From Hominimerdicola alba (GTDB lineage: Bacteria; Bacillota; Clostridia; Oscillospirales; Ruminococcaceae), in NCBI RefSeq assembly GCF_900109655.1, contig NZ_FOAT01000023.1, positions 1 through 38,978 of the forward strand: a stretch of 38,978 nt of DNA. The letters run 5' to 3'. The translations under genes and the position numbers were made by a program. Of the stretch, positions 1 through 7,413 are shown one piece after another. The notes beneath the pieces were generated by a model that saw only the letters and a list, made by a program, of their open reading frames with translations, made no database searches and had not been told where the DNA came from. Within the stretch, counting starts at the first letter, position 1. The number at the start of each line of letters is the position of its first letter.

Positions 1-213
1 CTGATCTATACCACCAATGCAATCGAAGGATTCAACCGTCAGCTTAGGAAAGTGACCAAAACAAAATCCGTATTTCCTACAGATGACAGCCTTTTCAAGA
101 TGCTGTATCTGGCTATGAAGGACATCACGAAAAAGTGGACGGGGCGTCGTCAGGACTGGAGCAGTATCTATGCTCAGCTTGTGATCTATTACGGAGACAG
201 AATACCCGAATAA
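1..213 (+). CDS. IS256-family transposase, C-terminal fragment (5' truncated by window edge)
   Basis: The reading frame is open from base 1 to a TAA at 211-213 and encodes the last 70 residues of a Mutator-like (IS256) DDE transposase. It begins just before the motif TNAIEGFNRQLRK, whose Glu is the third catalytic residue of the DDE triad in this family, and ends DRIPE. The protein is identical to the C terminus of the copy at the right end; only silent differences are seen in the last codons. The truncation is due to the window edge, so the gene may be intact in the genome. Confidence 0.9.
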   Translation: MIYTTNAIEGFNRQLRKVTKTKSVFPTDDSLFKMLYLAMKDITKKWTGRRQDWSSIYAQLVIYYGDRIPE

Positions 214-259
214 TACTTTTATCTTGACAATCAAATAATCATGTGCTAATATGCTGATA

Positions 260-285
260 AGACCGACTGCTTTCACAATCGGTCT
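260..285 (+). terminator. hairpin downstream of transposase
   Basis: An AGACCGA / TCGGTCT stem with a 12-nt loop lies 46 bp after the transposase stop and is followed by a T-rich stretch (ATATACTCTTTTATT). It is present in both IS copies. It probably ends the transposase transcript and may limit read-through into flanking genes. Confidence 0.45.
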
Positions 286-307
286 CATCATATACTCTTT
301 TATTACA

Positions 308-565
308 CTATTTGTAGTTTACACAGAATTTGGGATTGACTCGAGTTATACCCTTCAGCCTGCAGTAAGCCTCCATCTCGTATTCAGAAAGTATCTGTTT
401 GCTGTCACAATAGGGACATACCAGTACCATGTTGTTAACATCAATATTTCTCTCGCCCATACAGTTCGGGCATTTGAGGTCAACTTCCATATGGCGGTCA
501 GCCTGGGAAGCATAGCCTCTTCCGCTGTTGTCTCTGTTGTAAGTTTCATAATCTCCGTATGCCAT
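308..565 (-). CDS. small zinc-ribbon protein with IS-derived C terminus
   Basis: This gene encodes an 85-residue protein starting MAYGDYETYN. An AGGAGA ribosome binding site stands 7 bp before the ATG. Two CxxC pairs (CPNC at about 32-35 and CPYC at about 50-53) form a zinc-ribbon-like knuckle, as in TFIIB-type or rubredoxin-like ribbons; the target is unknown. The natural 3' end is not present. At about 342 the coding frame runs into the inverted end of the IS element, which supplies the last ten or so codons (VNPKFCVNYK) and the TAG stop. The ribbon itself is complete, so the product may still fold. Whether the missing tail mattered cannot be judged here. Confidence 0.75.
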   Translation of the reverse strand: MAYGDYETYNRDNSGRGYASQADRHMEVDLKCPNCMGERNIDVNNMVLVCPYCDSKQILSEYEMEAYCRLKGITRVNPKFCVNYK

Positions 566-789
566 TTTACTTCTCCTGTTCTTTATATGGATACTATAGT
601 AAACTAAACCCTACTTCCATATGATAACATATTTTTATCCCAAATTCAACCTGTTTTTCCACTTTGTAACAATTAATCTTTACAAACTTGCCCTTGATAT
701 TTTATCTACAACGCACAAATAAAAACGTCTCCGTCCCAAAAGACGAAGGCGCTTTGAATTTGTTATTTACATTAAGACTGATCTGTAAA

Positions 790-1206
790 TCAGTACAGCA
801 TCTTCTTGCCCTTTACGTGAGCAGCGATCTTTATGACGTCGGAAATGTTGATCTCACCGTCGCCGTTAACATCAGCAGCCTTCTGAGCAGCACCTGTCAG
901 GAGCTTCCTGCCCTTTACGTGAGCTGCCACCTTTATGAGGTCGGTATTGTTGGCCTTACTGTTGCCATCCACATCTCCGGGCTTGTTTACATCCTCAGGT
1001 ACGTCAACGATCGTCTCAGCATCAGCGTTCTCTGCTTCAGAAGTTTCAGCCTCTGCTGTTTCAGTGCCAGTAGTCTCTACATCTACAACTCCAACTTTTA
1101 CAGAATCACTTTCAGAAGTAGTATCATTAGCGCATGCAGTCATAACTACCATAGAAACGGTCATAGCTGCAGCAGCCACAACTGCTACGCTCTTAGGATT
1201 CTTCAT
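790..1206 (-). CDS. dockerin-bearing lipoprotein
   Basis: The 138-residue product starts MKNPKSVAVV; this ATG is chosen because GGAGG lies 8 bp upstream, whereas the longer in-frame start at 1260 has none. A signal peptide ends in the lipobox MTAC with Cys25 as the likely lipidated residue. A Glu/Thr/Ala-rich linker (about 26-75) leads to a complete type I dockerin with two calcium loops, DVDGNSKANNTD and DVNGDGEINISD, each followed by an AAHVKG helix. There is no catalytic domain. The protein would therefore display a dockerin on the outer face of the membrane. Dockerins normally bind cohesins; no cohesin is seen in this window. The AAHVKGKK signature resembles R. albus dockerins. Confidence 0.85.
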   Translation of the reverse strand: MKNPKSVAVVAAAAMTVSMVVMTACANDTTSESDSVKVGVVDVETTGTETAEAETSEAENADAETIVDVPEDVNKPGDVDGNSKANNTDLIKVAAHVKGRKLLTGAAQKAADVNGDGEINISDVIKIAAHVKGKKMLY

Positions 1207-1272
1207 CGCAAATTCCTCCAAATTCATTAAAACAGGATTGCAAACAGACATCCCTGTCAATTCGCAATACCC

Positions 1273-1301
1273 ATTTTAGCTTATCAGACCGTTTTTGTCA
1301 A
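1273..1301 (-). promoter_or_regulatory. sigma-A type promoter of dockerin lipoprotein gene
   Basis: On the minus strand TTGACA (1296-1301) is followed after 17 bp by TAAAAT (1273-1278). The predicted start lies about 60 bp before the ATG. A GGTTACAAA motif (1305-1313, minus strand) sits directly upstream of the -35 box. Confidence 0.7.
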
Positions 1302-1433
1302 TACTTTGTAACCTTCATTCATCGTTTTAACGTACAGTTCAGTTAATCTATTAATAAATTTAATCATTATTGCCTAATGGTTGTTACAAAACCTCTTATC
1401 ATTCGTATTTATTAATATTATGGTTATCCCTTT

Positions 1434-1500
1434 AGCATACCACTTCATACGTGGGTATACCAAACCATACGCTGGTATACCACACCATACGCCGGTATAA
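1434..1500. repeat. 20-bp tandem repeats centred on GGTATACC
   Basis: Three 20-bp units and a partial fourth run head to tail: AGCATACCACTTCATACGTG, GGTATACCAAACCATACGCT, GGTATACCACACCATACGCC, then GGTATAA. Units 2 and 3 contain the perfect 8-bp palindrome GGTATACC. The 20-bp period is about two helical turns, as expected of repeated binding sites on one DNA face. The array lies about 130 bp upstream of the dockerin lipoprotein promoter and past the 3' end of the phosphatase gene. No function is known to me. Confidence 0.7.
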
Positions 1501-1521
1501 TAATGAATAGTTATTTGAAAT

Positions 1522-1558
1522 GTATTCTTCCCCCCGCCTTCGGCGAGGGGAAGAATAC
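1522..1558. terminator. strong hairpin downstream of phosphatase gene
   Basis: A 12-bp perfect stem (GTATTCTTCCCC / GGGGAAGAATAC) is topped by a second CGCC/GGCG stem. It lies about 80 nt past the stop of the PP2C gene. There is no clear U-tract on either strand, so termination is only likely; mRNA 3'-end stabilisation is an alternative. Confidence 0.45.
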
Positions 1559-1637
1559 CGCCAGCTATTGATTTCACCTTTCAAAAGGTTGTATAAAATG
1601 GTGTGTCATTTTGAAAAAACATAATTAAAATCAATAT

Positions 1638-3227
1638 CTACTCAGTTTTTTTCTTTTTTGGTATAAGTCCTGAAAGTCTTGATAACGAAGCTTGTGCCTG
1701 CATAAACAGGTCGTGAGCTTCCAGCTCGATCTCTTCTCTGCTGACCATCTCATGATGCTCTTCCGTCAGAAGTTCGGGTTCAGATACAGATTCAAGCGAA
1801 GATACGGTCTCCTCATCTGATATTGACTGTATTTCCGTTTCAGATTGCGGCTCCTGCTCCAATTCAAGCTCCCGGTCAATACACAGTTTTGTTTCCGAAA
1901 TATACTTCTGCAGTAGCTTGGCTATCGCTTCGGATTCCGCCTCCGTTTCGGTTTCAGATTCAAACTCAGTTTCAGACTGCTGTTCGTTATCCGATCCTGA
2001 CACAGGTTCAGAGTCAGGATCCGCATCAGACTCGGGCTGTGACTCGGGTTCTGTTTCAGGCTCCTGTTCGGGTATCATTTCAGGTTCGGGTTCCTGTTCA
2101 GTTTGAAGTTCACAGTCTGGTTCAGGCTGCAATTCAGGGTCAGGCTCAACCACAGATTCGATCGTCTGCTCGGGTATGATCTCGGGCTCCTGCTCCGGTT
2201 CAGGCTCTGATTCAGGCTCTGGCTCCAGCTCATATTCAGGCTGCTGTTCTGTCTTTGGTTCAGGTTCAGTCTTAGGCATAGGTACATCACCATATTCAGG
2301 CGGGAATACAGGCTTGCTTTTTCCGATGATAGCCTCAAGATCTATGGTGAGTATATCACTGAGCTCGTCCTTTTCCTCTTCATCCTCGTGATCTTCCAAC
2401 ATCTCAATAACATTCACGGTAGTGCCCACCGCGTCATGTCTTGTCAGCGCCGAAAGCTCCTCAAAATCAAGGAAAGGCTTTACACCTATTATAGATACAT
2501 TGTCAGTGCTTCCGTTCAGCACCGCCAGTTTAGCCAGCGCCACCAGCTTTTCCGATATGGGCAGATCCATAGCGAGCCCTATCTCGAACTCGTTCTCACT
2601 GACAAAGTCCGAAAGACCGTCTGTAGTGATGATTATCATATCATCAGGTTCAGTACCGAATTCATTCACCAGAGGTGTCTGATCTATCTTAGGATCGCTC
2701 TGGGGGCTTCCCATGGCGGATATAACAGCGTCACGCTCCTCGGGGTCAAGTTCTTCCGCATTGTCGATCTCGCCCTTGCTGAACATATACTGTTCGTAGC
2801 TCTGATCCGTGGTCAGCTGCCTTATAGCACCGTTTACATACCTGTATATCCTGCTGTCACCCACATTTATACAAAGCCCCTTGCCGTCCTCGTCCACAGC
2901 AAAAGCACACAGGGTGGTCTGCATATTGGCAGAAGTCTTATCCTGAGTACTGCGCTTCTTTATCTTTCCGTGTATGGCCATAAGAGACTGTTTAAGATCG
3001 GTCTTTGAGGTGTAGCTCACCGATGCCAGCTCCTTCAGACAAAGACCCGCAGCTATCCCGCCTGCGTTCTCTTCGCCCATGCCGTCGCAGACCGCCGTGA
3101 TGAACGGGGCGTCCAGCACCGCTTCACGGAAGCCATCATTTATGACCTCATTATTGACCAGCACAGCGTCTTCGTTATTTTTTTTCACGCTGCCTGTATC
3201 TGTATAACCATATATGTAATATCTCAT
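1638..3227 (-). CDS. PP2C-family serine/threonine phosphatase with long acidic tail
   Basis: The product is a 529-residue PP2C-type (PPM, Mn/Mg-dependent) protein phosphatase. The start [10 protein letters not shown] is chosen because GGGG lies about 7 bp upstream; two upstream in-frame ATGs fit less well. PPM motifs appear in order: NNEDA near residue 20, CDGMGE near 50, NVGDSR near 125, TTDGLSD near 205 and STDNVSIIG near 245, so the metal-binding aspartates look intact. From about residue 290 to 490 the chain is a low-complexity Glu/Pro/Ser/Gln repeat region (EPEPEQEPE-like). A predicted helix and a lysine-rich end (PKKKKTE) follow, with no membrane segment. PPM enzymes of this kind normally oppose Hanks-type kinases; no kinase gene is adjacent. 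The tail may bind partners or extend the enzyme, which is inference. Confidence 0.88.
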   Translation of the reverse strand: MRYYIYGYTDTGSVKKNNEDAVLVNNEVINDGFREAVLDAPFITAVCDGMGEENAGGIAAGLCLKELASVSYTSKTDLKQSLMAIHGKIKKRSTQDKTSANMQTTLCAFAVDEDGKGLCINVGDSRIYRYVNGAIRQLTTDQSYEQYMFSKGEIDNAEELDPEERDAVISAMGSPQSDPKIDQTPLVNEFGTEPDDMIIITTDGLSDFVSENEFEIGLAMDLPISEKLVALAKLAVLNGSTDNVSIIGVKPFLDFEELSALTRHDAVGTTVNVIEMLEDHEDEEEKDELSDILTIDLEAIIGKSKPVFPPEYGDVPMPKTEPEPKTEQQPEYELEPEPESEPEPEQEPEIIPEQTIESVVEPDPELQPEPDCELQTEQEPEPEMIPEQEPETEPESQPESDADPDSEPVSGSDNEQQSETEFESETETEAESEAIAKLLQKYISETKLCIDRELELEQEPQSETEIQSISDEETVSSLESVSEPELLTEEHHEMVSREEIELEAHDLFMQAQASLSRLSGLIPKKKKTE

Positions 3228-3332
3228 AAGCATTCCCCAAATTATCACACACTTATTCTGCTGCACTCCGCCCTCGGGAACTCTCTATTTTCACTTCTCT
3301 GTCCATCGGCGATCGCATACTATTCCTTATAT

Positions 3333-3362
3333 ATTATATAATATCTCCGCCCCAAAAGTCAA
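3333..3362 (-). promoter_or_regulatory. promoter of PP2C gene
   Basis: On the minus strand TTGACT (3357-3362) and TATAAT (3333-3338) are separated by 18 bp, about 105 bp before the chosen ATG. Confidence 0.6.
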
Positions 3363-3462
3363 GTGCTTTTTTGTAGATAATAGACTAAATCCTATATAGA
3401 GAATACACAAAAATTATCAAACATTTTATAATAATAACACAGCTTTTTATTCACATCACGTT

Positions 3463-3497
3463 AAAAGGCACTTTCGTCTTACGACAAAAGTGCCTTT
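3463..3497 (-). terminator. terminator of the secreted dockerin protein gene
   Basis: A long stem pairs AAAGGCACTTT with AAAGTGCCTTT around a further GTC/GAC pair, 26 nt past the stop codon at 3523, followed on the minus strand by a T-run. It is nearly symmetrical and could work in both directions. An almost identical hairpin follows ilvC at 5003-5040. Confidence 0.75.
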
Positions 3498-3522
3498 GCA
3501 TTATATTATATCCGTGCCTTTA

Positions 3523-4896
3523 TCAAAAGTCAGTATCAAACCATACCATTCGCGTAGACTTAGGATCTATACGGTAGTCTTCAAAACTGAATTTTTCATC
3601 TGCAAAGTTACTGATATCCTTTATAGCATTTTTGATAGAAGGGTCATTGAATACCAGCAGCCAGTCGCCGTAGCACATAGTAACATCTATAACAGGGCTG
3701 AATTCCGAAGGGGTCTTGTAAGCCTTGCCCAGCGAGATATGTTCTTTCAGCTCGCTGTACTTCATGCCGACCTTAGCACCTCCCCTGCCCGGTATCTCAG
3801 CACCCGGCAGATATTCAACAGCATATACAAAAGTTTCACCCGGGATCTTTTCAAACTTCTTGCGGTCAACTTCATATCCGTCCTCTGTTTCTTTGAAGAG
3901 ATTCATATTATCGGGTCTGAATACAAATCTTATATTCGGGAAGACCTCATCATTATACATAGCAGCACCTGCCGCCTGACCGATGCTGACCACTTCAACA
4001 TCGTACTCTCCGTTCATAGCATCTTTCAGTCTTTCAAAAGAGTATGTAGGGTATAATACATCGCAGTTGCTTATAGCATAGGTGCAAACAGGGTCTATGC
4101 CGAGTTCTTCAAATGTGAACTCATCTGAACAAAGCGTATCCGGATTAATGCGCTTGTTCTTTACCGCTTTCTGTGCTGCCTCATCGTTGAAAACCAGATT
4201 CCATTTAACACCATCAATTGTAGTACGGATATTCGGTGAAAGCGTGCTGTTTTCGACTACAGCCTTGCCCAGACCAAGCTTTTTCTTCAGCTCGCTGTAC
4301 TTCATGCCTACAACACAGCCTGTATCGCCTATTTTTCCGCCCTTTACTAACTGTACTTCCTGCACAGGGACTGTATCATTCATGCCCTTTTCAAACACAT
4401 CTTTATCAAAGGTAAATACACCTGATTCGGTCATTTTCATGCAGTCTCTTCCTTTGGCGCCGAAGCAGAAATAGGTATTCGGGAATACATCAAAGTTATA
4501 TACTGCCAAAACATCCATACCCGGCTGTCCTTCGTTGATAGTTGTCAGCTCATACTTTCCGCCCGTAGCCTTTTTAAACATTCCAAAATCGTATTCTACC
4601 AGCGCACGTTTTGTATTGACAGTATTATCCTTCAGGATCTTCTTGCCCTTTACGTGTGCTGCCACCGCCGTAACATCCGAGTTATTGATCCTTCCGTCAC
4701 CGGTAACATCAGCCCTTGCACGCTTTTCACCGGTCAAAATCTTCTTGCCCTTAACGTGCGCAGCTATCATCATGAGATCCGTGGTGTTAACTTTTCCGTC
4801 TCCGCTGACATCGCCTTTCCGTGCCGAAGCAGTGATAGCACACATGCTGAACGCCATAGTCAGCGCTGTAATAAATGCTGCTGTTCTTTTCATCAT
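3523..4896 (-). CDS. secreted protein: N-terminal dockerin plus duplicated domain of unknown function
   Basis: The 457-residue product starts MMKRTAAFIT after AGGAGG with a 6-bp gap. A signal peptide ends around ITASARKG. A type I dockerin follows directly (loops DVSGDGKVNTTD and DVTGDGRINNSD, each with AAHVKGKKIL), an unusual N-terminal placement. The rest is two tandem copies of a domain of roughly 160-170 residues. Shared landmarks are GGKYEL / NGEYDV, VFPNTYFCF / VFPNIRFVF, VGMKYSELKKKLGLGKA / VGMKYSELKEHISLGKA, WNLVFND / WLLVFND and FEELGIDP / FEDYRIDP. I do not recognise the domain as any glycoside hydrolase, esterase or binding module. Secretion and dockerin placement suggest an extracellular job, perhaps substrate binding or complex assembly. 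It has its own promoter and terminator. Confidence 0.85.
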   Translation of the reverse strand: MMKRTAAFITALTMAFSMCAITASARKGDVSGDGKVNTTDLMMIAAHVKGKKILTGEKRARADVTGDGRINNSDVTAVAAHVKGKKILKDNTVNTKRALVEYDFGMFKKATGGKYELTTINEGQPGMDVLAVYNFDVFPNTYFCFGAKGRDCMKMTESGVFTFDKDVFEKGMNDTVPVQEVQLVKGGKIGDTGCVVGMKYSELKKKLGLGKAVVENSTLSPNIRTTIDGVKWNLVFNDEAAQKAVKNKRINPDTLCSDEFTFEELGIDPVCTYAISNCDVLYPTYSFERLKDAMNGEYDVEVVSIGQAAGAAMYNDEVFPNIRFVFRPDNMNLFKETEDGYEVDRKKFEKIPGETFVYAVEYLPGAEIPGRGGAKVGMKYSELKEHISLGKAYKTPSEFSPVIDVTMCYGDWLLVFNDPSIKNAIKDISNFADEKFSFEDYRIDPKSTRMVWFDTDF

Positions 4897-4947
4897 CTGT
4901 CTCCTCCTGTAAAAAAATTTTACCGATACACGGTACTGTACTTTTTT

Positions 4948-4976
4948 ATTATATAATTTCTTAACACTTTTGTCAA
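4948..4976 (-). promoter_or_regulatory. consensus promoter of secreted dockerin protein gene
   Basis: A perfect TTGACA (4971-4976) - 17 bp - TATAAT (4948-4953) on the minus strand lies about 50 bp before the ATG at 4896. This predicts strong, monocistronic expression. Confidence 0.85.
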
Positions 4977-5002
4977 GTCTTAAATACACAAAAGCTAAAA
5001 TC

Positions 5003-5040
5003 AAAAGGCACTTCTGCCAATAACATGACAAAAGTGCCTT
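5003..5040 (-). terminator. terminator of ilv operon
   Basis: An AAGGCACTT... / ...AAGTGCCTT stem lies 40 nt after the ilvC stop and is followed by TTTTGATTTT on the minus strand. The stem sequence nearly repeats that of the terminator at 3463-3497. Confidence 0.75.
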
Positions 5041-5079
5041 ACATCTTTTATTCAGCGCGTCTGCGTTAACGAATAAGGA

Positions 5080-6117
<1,038 letters not shown>

Positions 6118-6176
6118 CTAAAAATAATTTGGAATGATTTATATTTCCCTTTTTCCTAAATAAACAAAAGGGGAAT

Positions 6177-6674
6177 CTACTTCTTTGCGCTGAAATACTC
6201 AGCACCTCTCTCAACAGCAACAGTTCCTGTCCTTGCCATTTCGAGTATGCCGTAAGGCTCGATTACCTTTTCAAATCTTTCAAGCCTGTCGTATCTGTCG
6301 CATATCTCCAGCGTCATTGTGGTAAGGGTGATATCCATTACCTTAGCGCCTGTGATCTCAGCGATAGTCATGATCTCACTGCGCTTGTCAGCAGGAGCAC
6401 TGACCTTTACGATCATAAGCTCGCGTGCTACGAACTCGTCTCTGCCGAAGGTCTTGACCTTTATGACCTCGATCAGCTTGTTGAGCTGCTTCTCGATCTG
6501 CTCGACAGTATGCTCGTCGCCGTCAGCAACGATGGTTATTCTCGATATCGATTCATCATTGGTAGGACCTACCGCCAGACTTTCGATATTGAATCCTCTT
6601 CTTGAAAACAGACCGGATATCCTTGAAAGAACACCGCTGTGGTTCTCAACGAGAACAGAAATGGTATGTTTCAT
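6177..6674 (-). CDS. ilvN: acetolactate synthase small (regulatory) subunit
   Basis: The 165-residue product starts MKHTISVLVENHSG; GGAGGT stands 6 bp upstream of this ATG, so the longer in-frame start at 6713 is rejected. It has the N-terminal ACT domain typical of IlvN/IlvH (GVLSRISGLFSRRGFNIESL, about residues 14-33) and the C-terminal ALS_ss_C domain. In this family it raises the activity of the IlvB catalytic subunit and confers feedback inhibition by valine, which binds at ACT dimer interfaces. The gene lies 198 bp downstream of an unrecognised gene. A TATAAT-like box in the gap has no good -35, so co-transcription from the ilvB promoter is the simplest reading. Confidence 0.96.
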   Translation of the reverse strand: MKHTISVLVENHSGVLSRISGLFSRRGFNIESLAVGPTNDESISRITIVADGDEHTVEQIEKQLNKLIEVIKVKTFGRDEFVARELMIVKVSAPADKRSEIMTIAEITGAKVMDITLTTMTLEICDRYDRLERFEKVIEPYGILEMARTGTVAVERGAEYFSAKK

Positions 6675-6872
6675 ATCATGACCTCCGTTTTTTAGCGGAA
6701 ATTTATTCCACACTAAATTATTATACTATCATATTATGGCTATTTCTTTAAAATTATCAGACCAAATCATTAACGAGAAAATTTAGTCAATTATCACAGT
6801 AAATCATACTTGTTATGGCGTGATAAAGTGCTGATATATAAATATTACACAAATACCGCACCTCATCAAGCC

Positions 6873-7403
6873 TTATGCACCGTTCTCCATCAGGGGTGCA
6901 AGCACTTCCATGCACTCCCTTATGCTGTAAGCCGAGTATACCTGACCCTGATATTCCAGATCAGCCATGCCGTTGCCCACCAGCGAGAGCACCTCTCTCA
7001 GCTGACCGCACTCGTTGTCCGTCAGCACCAGAGTATGCTCACCTCTCTCCGAGAGCCATTCCAGCACTCTGCCATTGACAGCCCCTGCCTTGGTTATGAC
7101 AGGATCACCGTTCTTAGCCTGATCCAGCACCATCAGCCCGAACTTAATCGAAGATGCCAGACAGGTTATGCAGCCCTTGCCCTTGGGCGTTATTACCGCA
7201 TAGTCCCCTGTCCTGCGGGAATTATCCAGCTCAGCCATCAGCCGTGCCGACATCTCGTCAGCGAAAGGCTCTTCCTTTTCAAGGCTGTTCAGCCTTTTTT
7301 CAAATTGCCTGTCTATCTCGGCTTCATCTCTCAGTGAGATAAGCCCTACCAGCAGCCCCCAATCATAGTCGCTTCCGTAACTGAGTATCCTGTAATGCAG
7401 CAT
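6873..7403 (-). CDS. uncharacterised protein inserted between ilvB and ilvN
   Basis: The 176-residue product starts MLHYRILSYG, with GAGGTGGG just upstream; it begins 10 bp after the ilvB stop, so it is surely in the operon. It is soluble, with no signal peptide or membrane segment. An N-terminal WGLLVGLISLRDEAEIDRQF region is followed by a charged helix (about 30-65), a small Gly/Thr strand region (DYAVITPKGKGCITCLASS) and a C-terminal helical part ending LAPLMENGA. I recognise no catalytic motif or family. Its position invites a role in acetolactate synthase assembly or regulation, but co-occurrence is the only evidence. Confidence 0.75.
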   Translation of the reverse strand: MLHYRILSYGSDYDWGLLVGLISLRDEAEIDRQFEKRLNSLEKEEPFADEMSARLMAELDNSRRTGDYAVITPKGKGCITCLASSIKFGLMVLDQAKNGDPVITKAGAVNGRVLEWLSERGEHTLVLTDNECGQLREVLSLVGNGMADLEYQGQVYSAYSIRECMEVLAPLMENGA

Positions 7404-7413
7404 ATCCCACCTC

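Larger units (their letters stand above)
1..342 (+). mobile_element. IS256-family insertion sequence, 3' end (left copy)
   Basis: This is the 3' part of an insertion sequence: the end of a transposase gene (1-213), a short untranslated tail with a hairpin, and a terminal sequence reading TTTGGGATTGACTC at about 329-342. The same sequence, reverse-complemented, forms the right end of the window from 37871. Comparing the two copies places the element boundary at 342 or 343. The copies differ at only a few positions, so both are recent. The 5' part lies outside the window. Confidence 0.85.

Noticed and set aside
688-1230. Plus-strand open frame opposite the dockerin lipoprotein
   Set aside because: It has no ribosome binding site and is the mirror of a gene with a clear signal peptide and dockerin; its composition is that of antisense translation.
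1434-1500. CRISPR array
   Set aside because: Units are contiguous 20-mers without unique spacers, and no cas gene is present.
1374-1577. 67-codon minus-strand frame across the tandem repeats
   Set aside because: It crosses the repeat array and a hairpin, has no ribosome binding site and no recognisable product.
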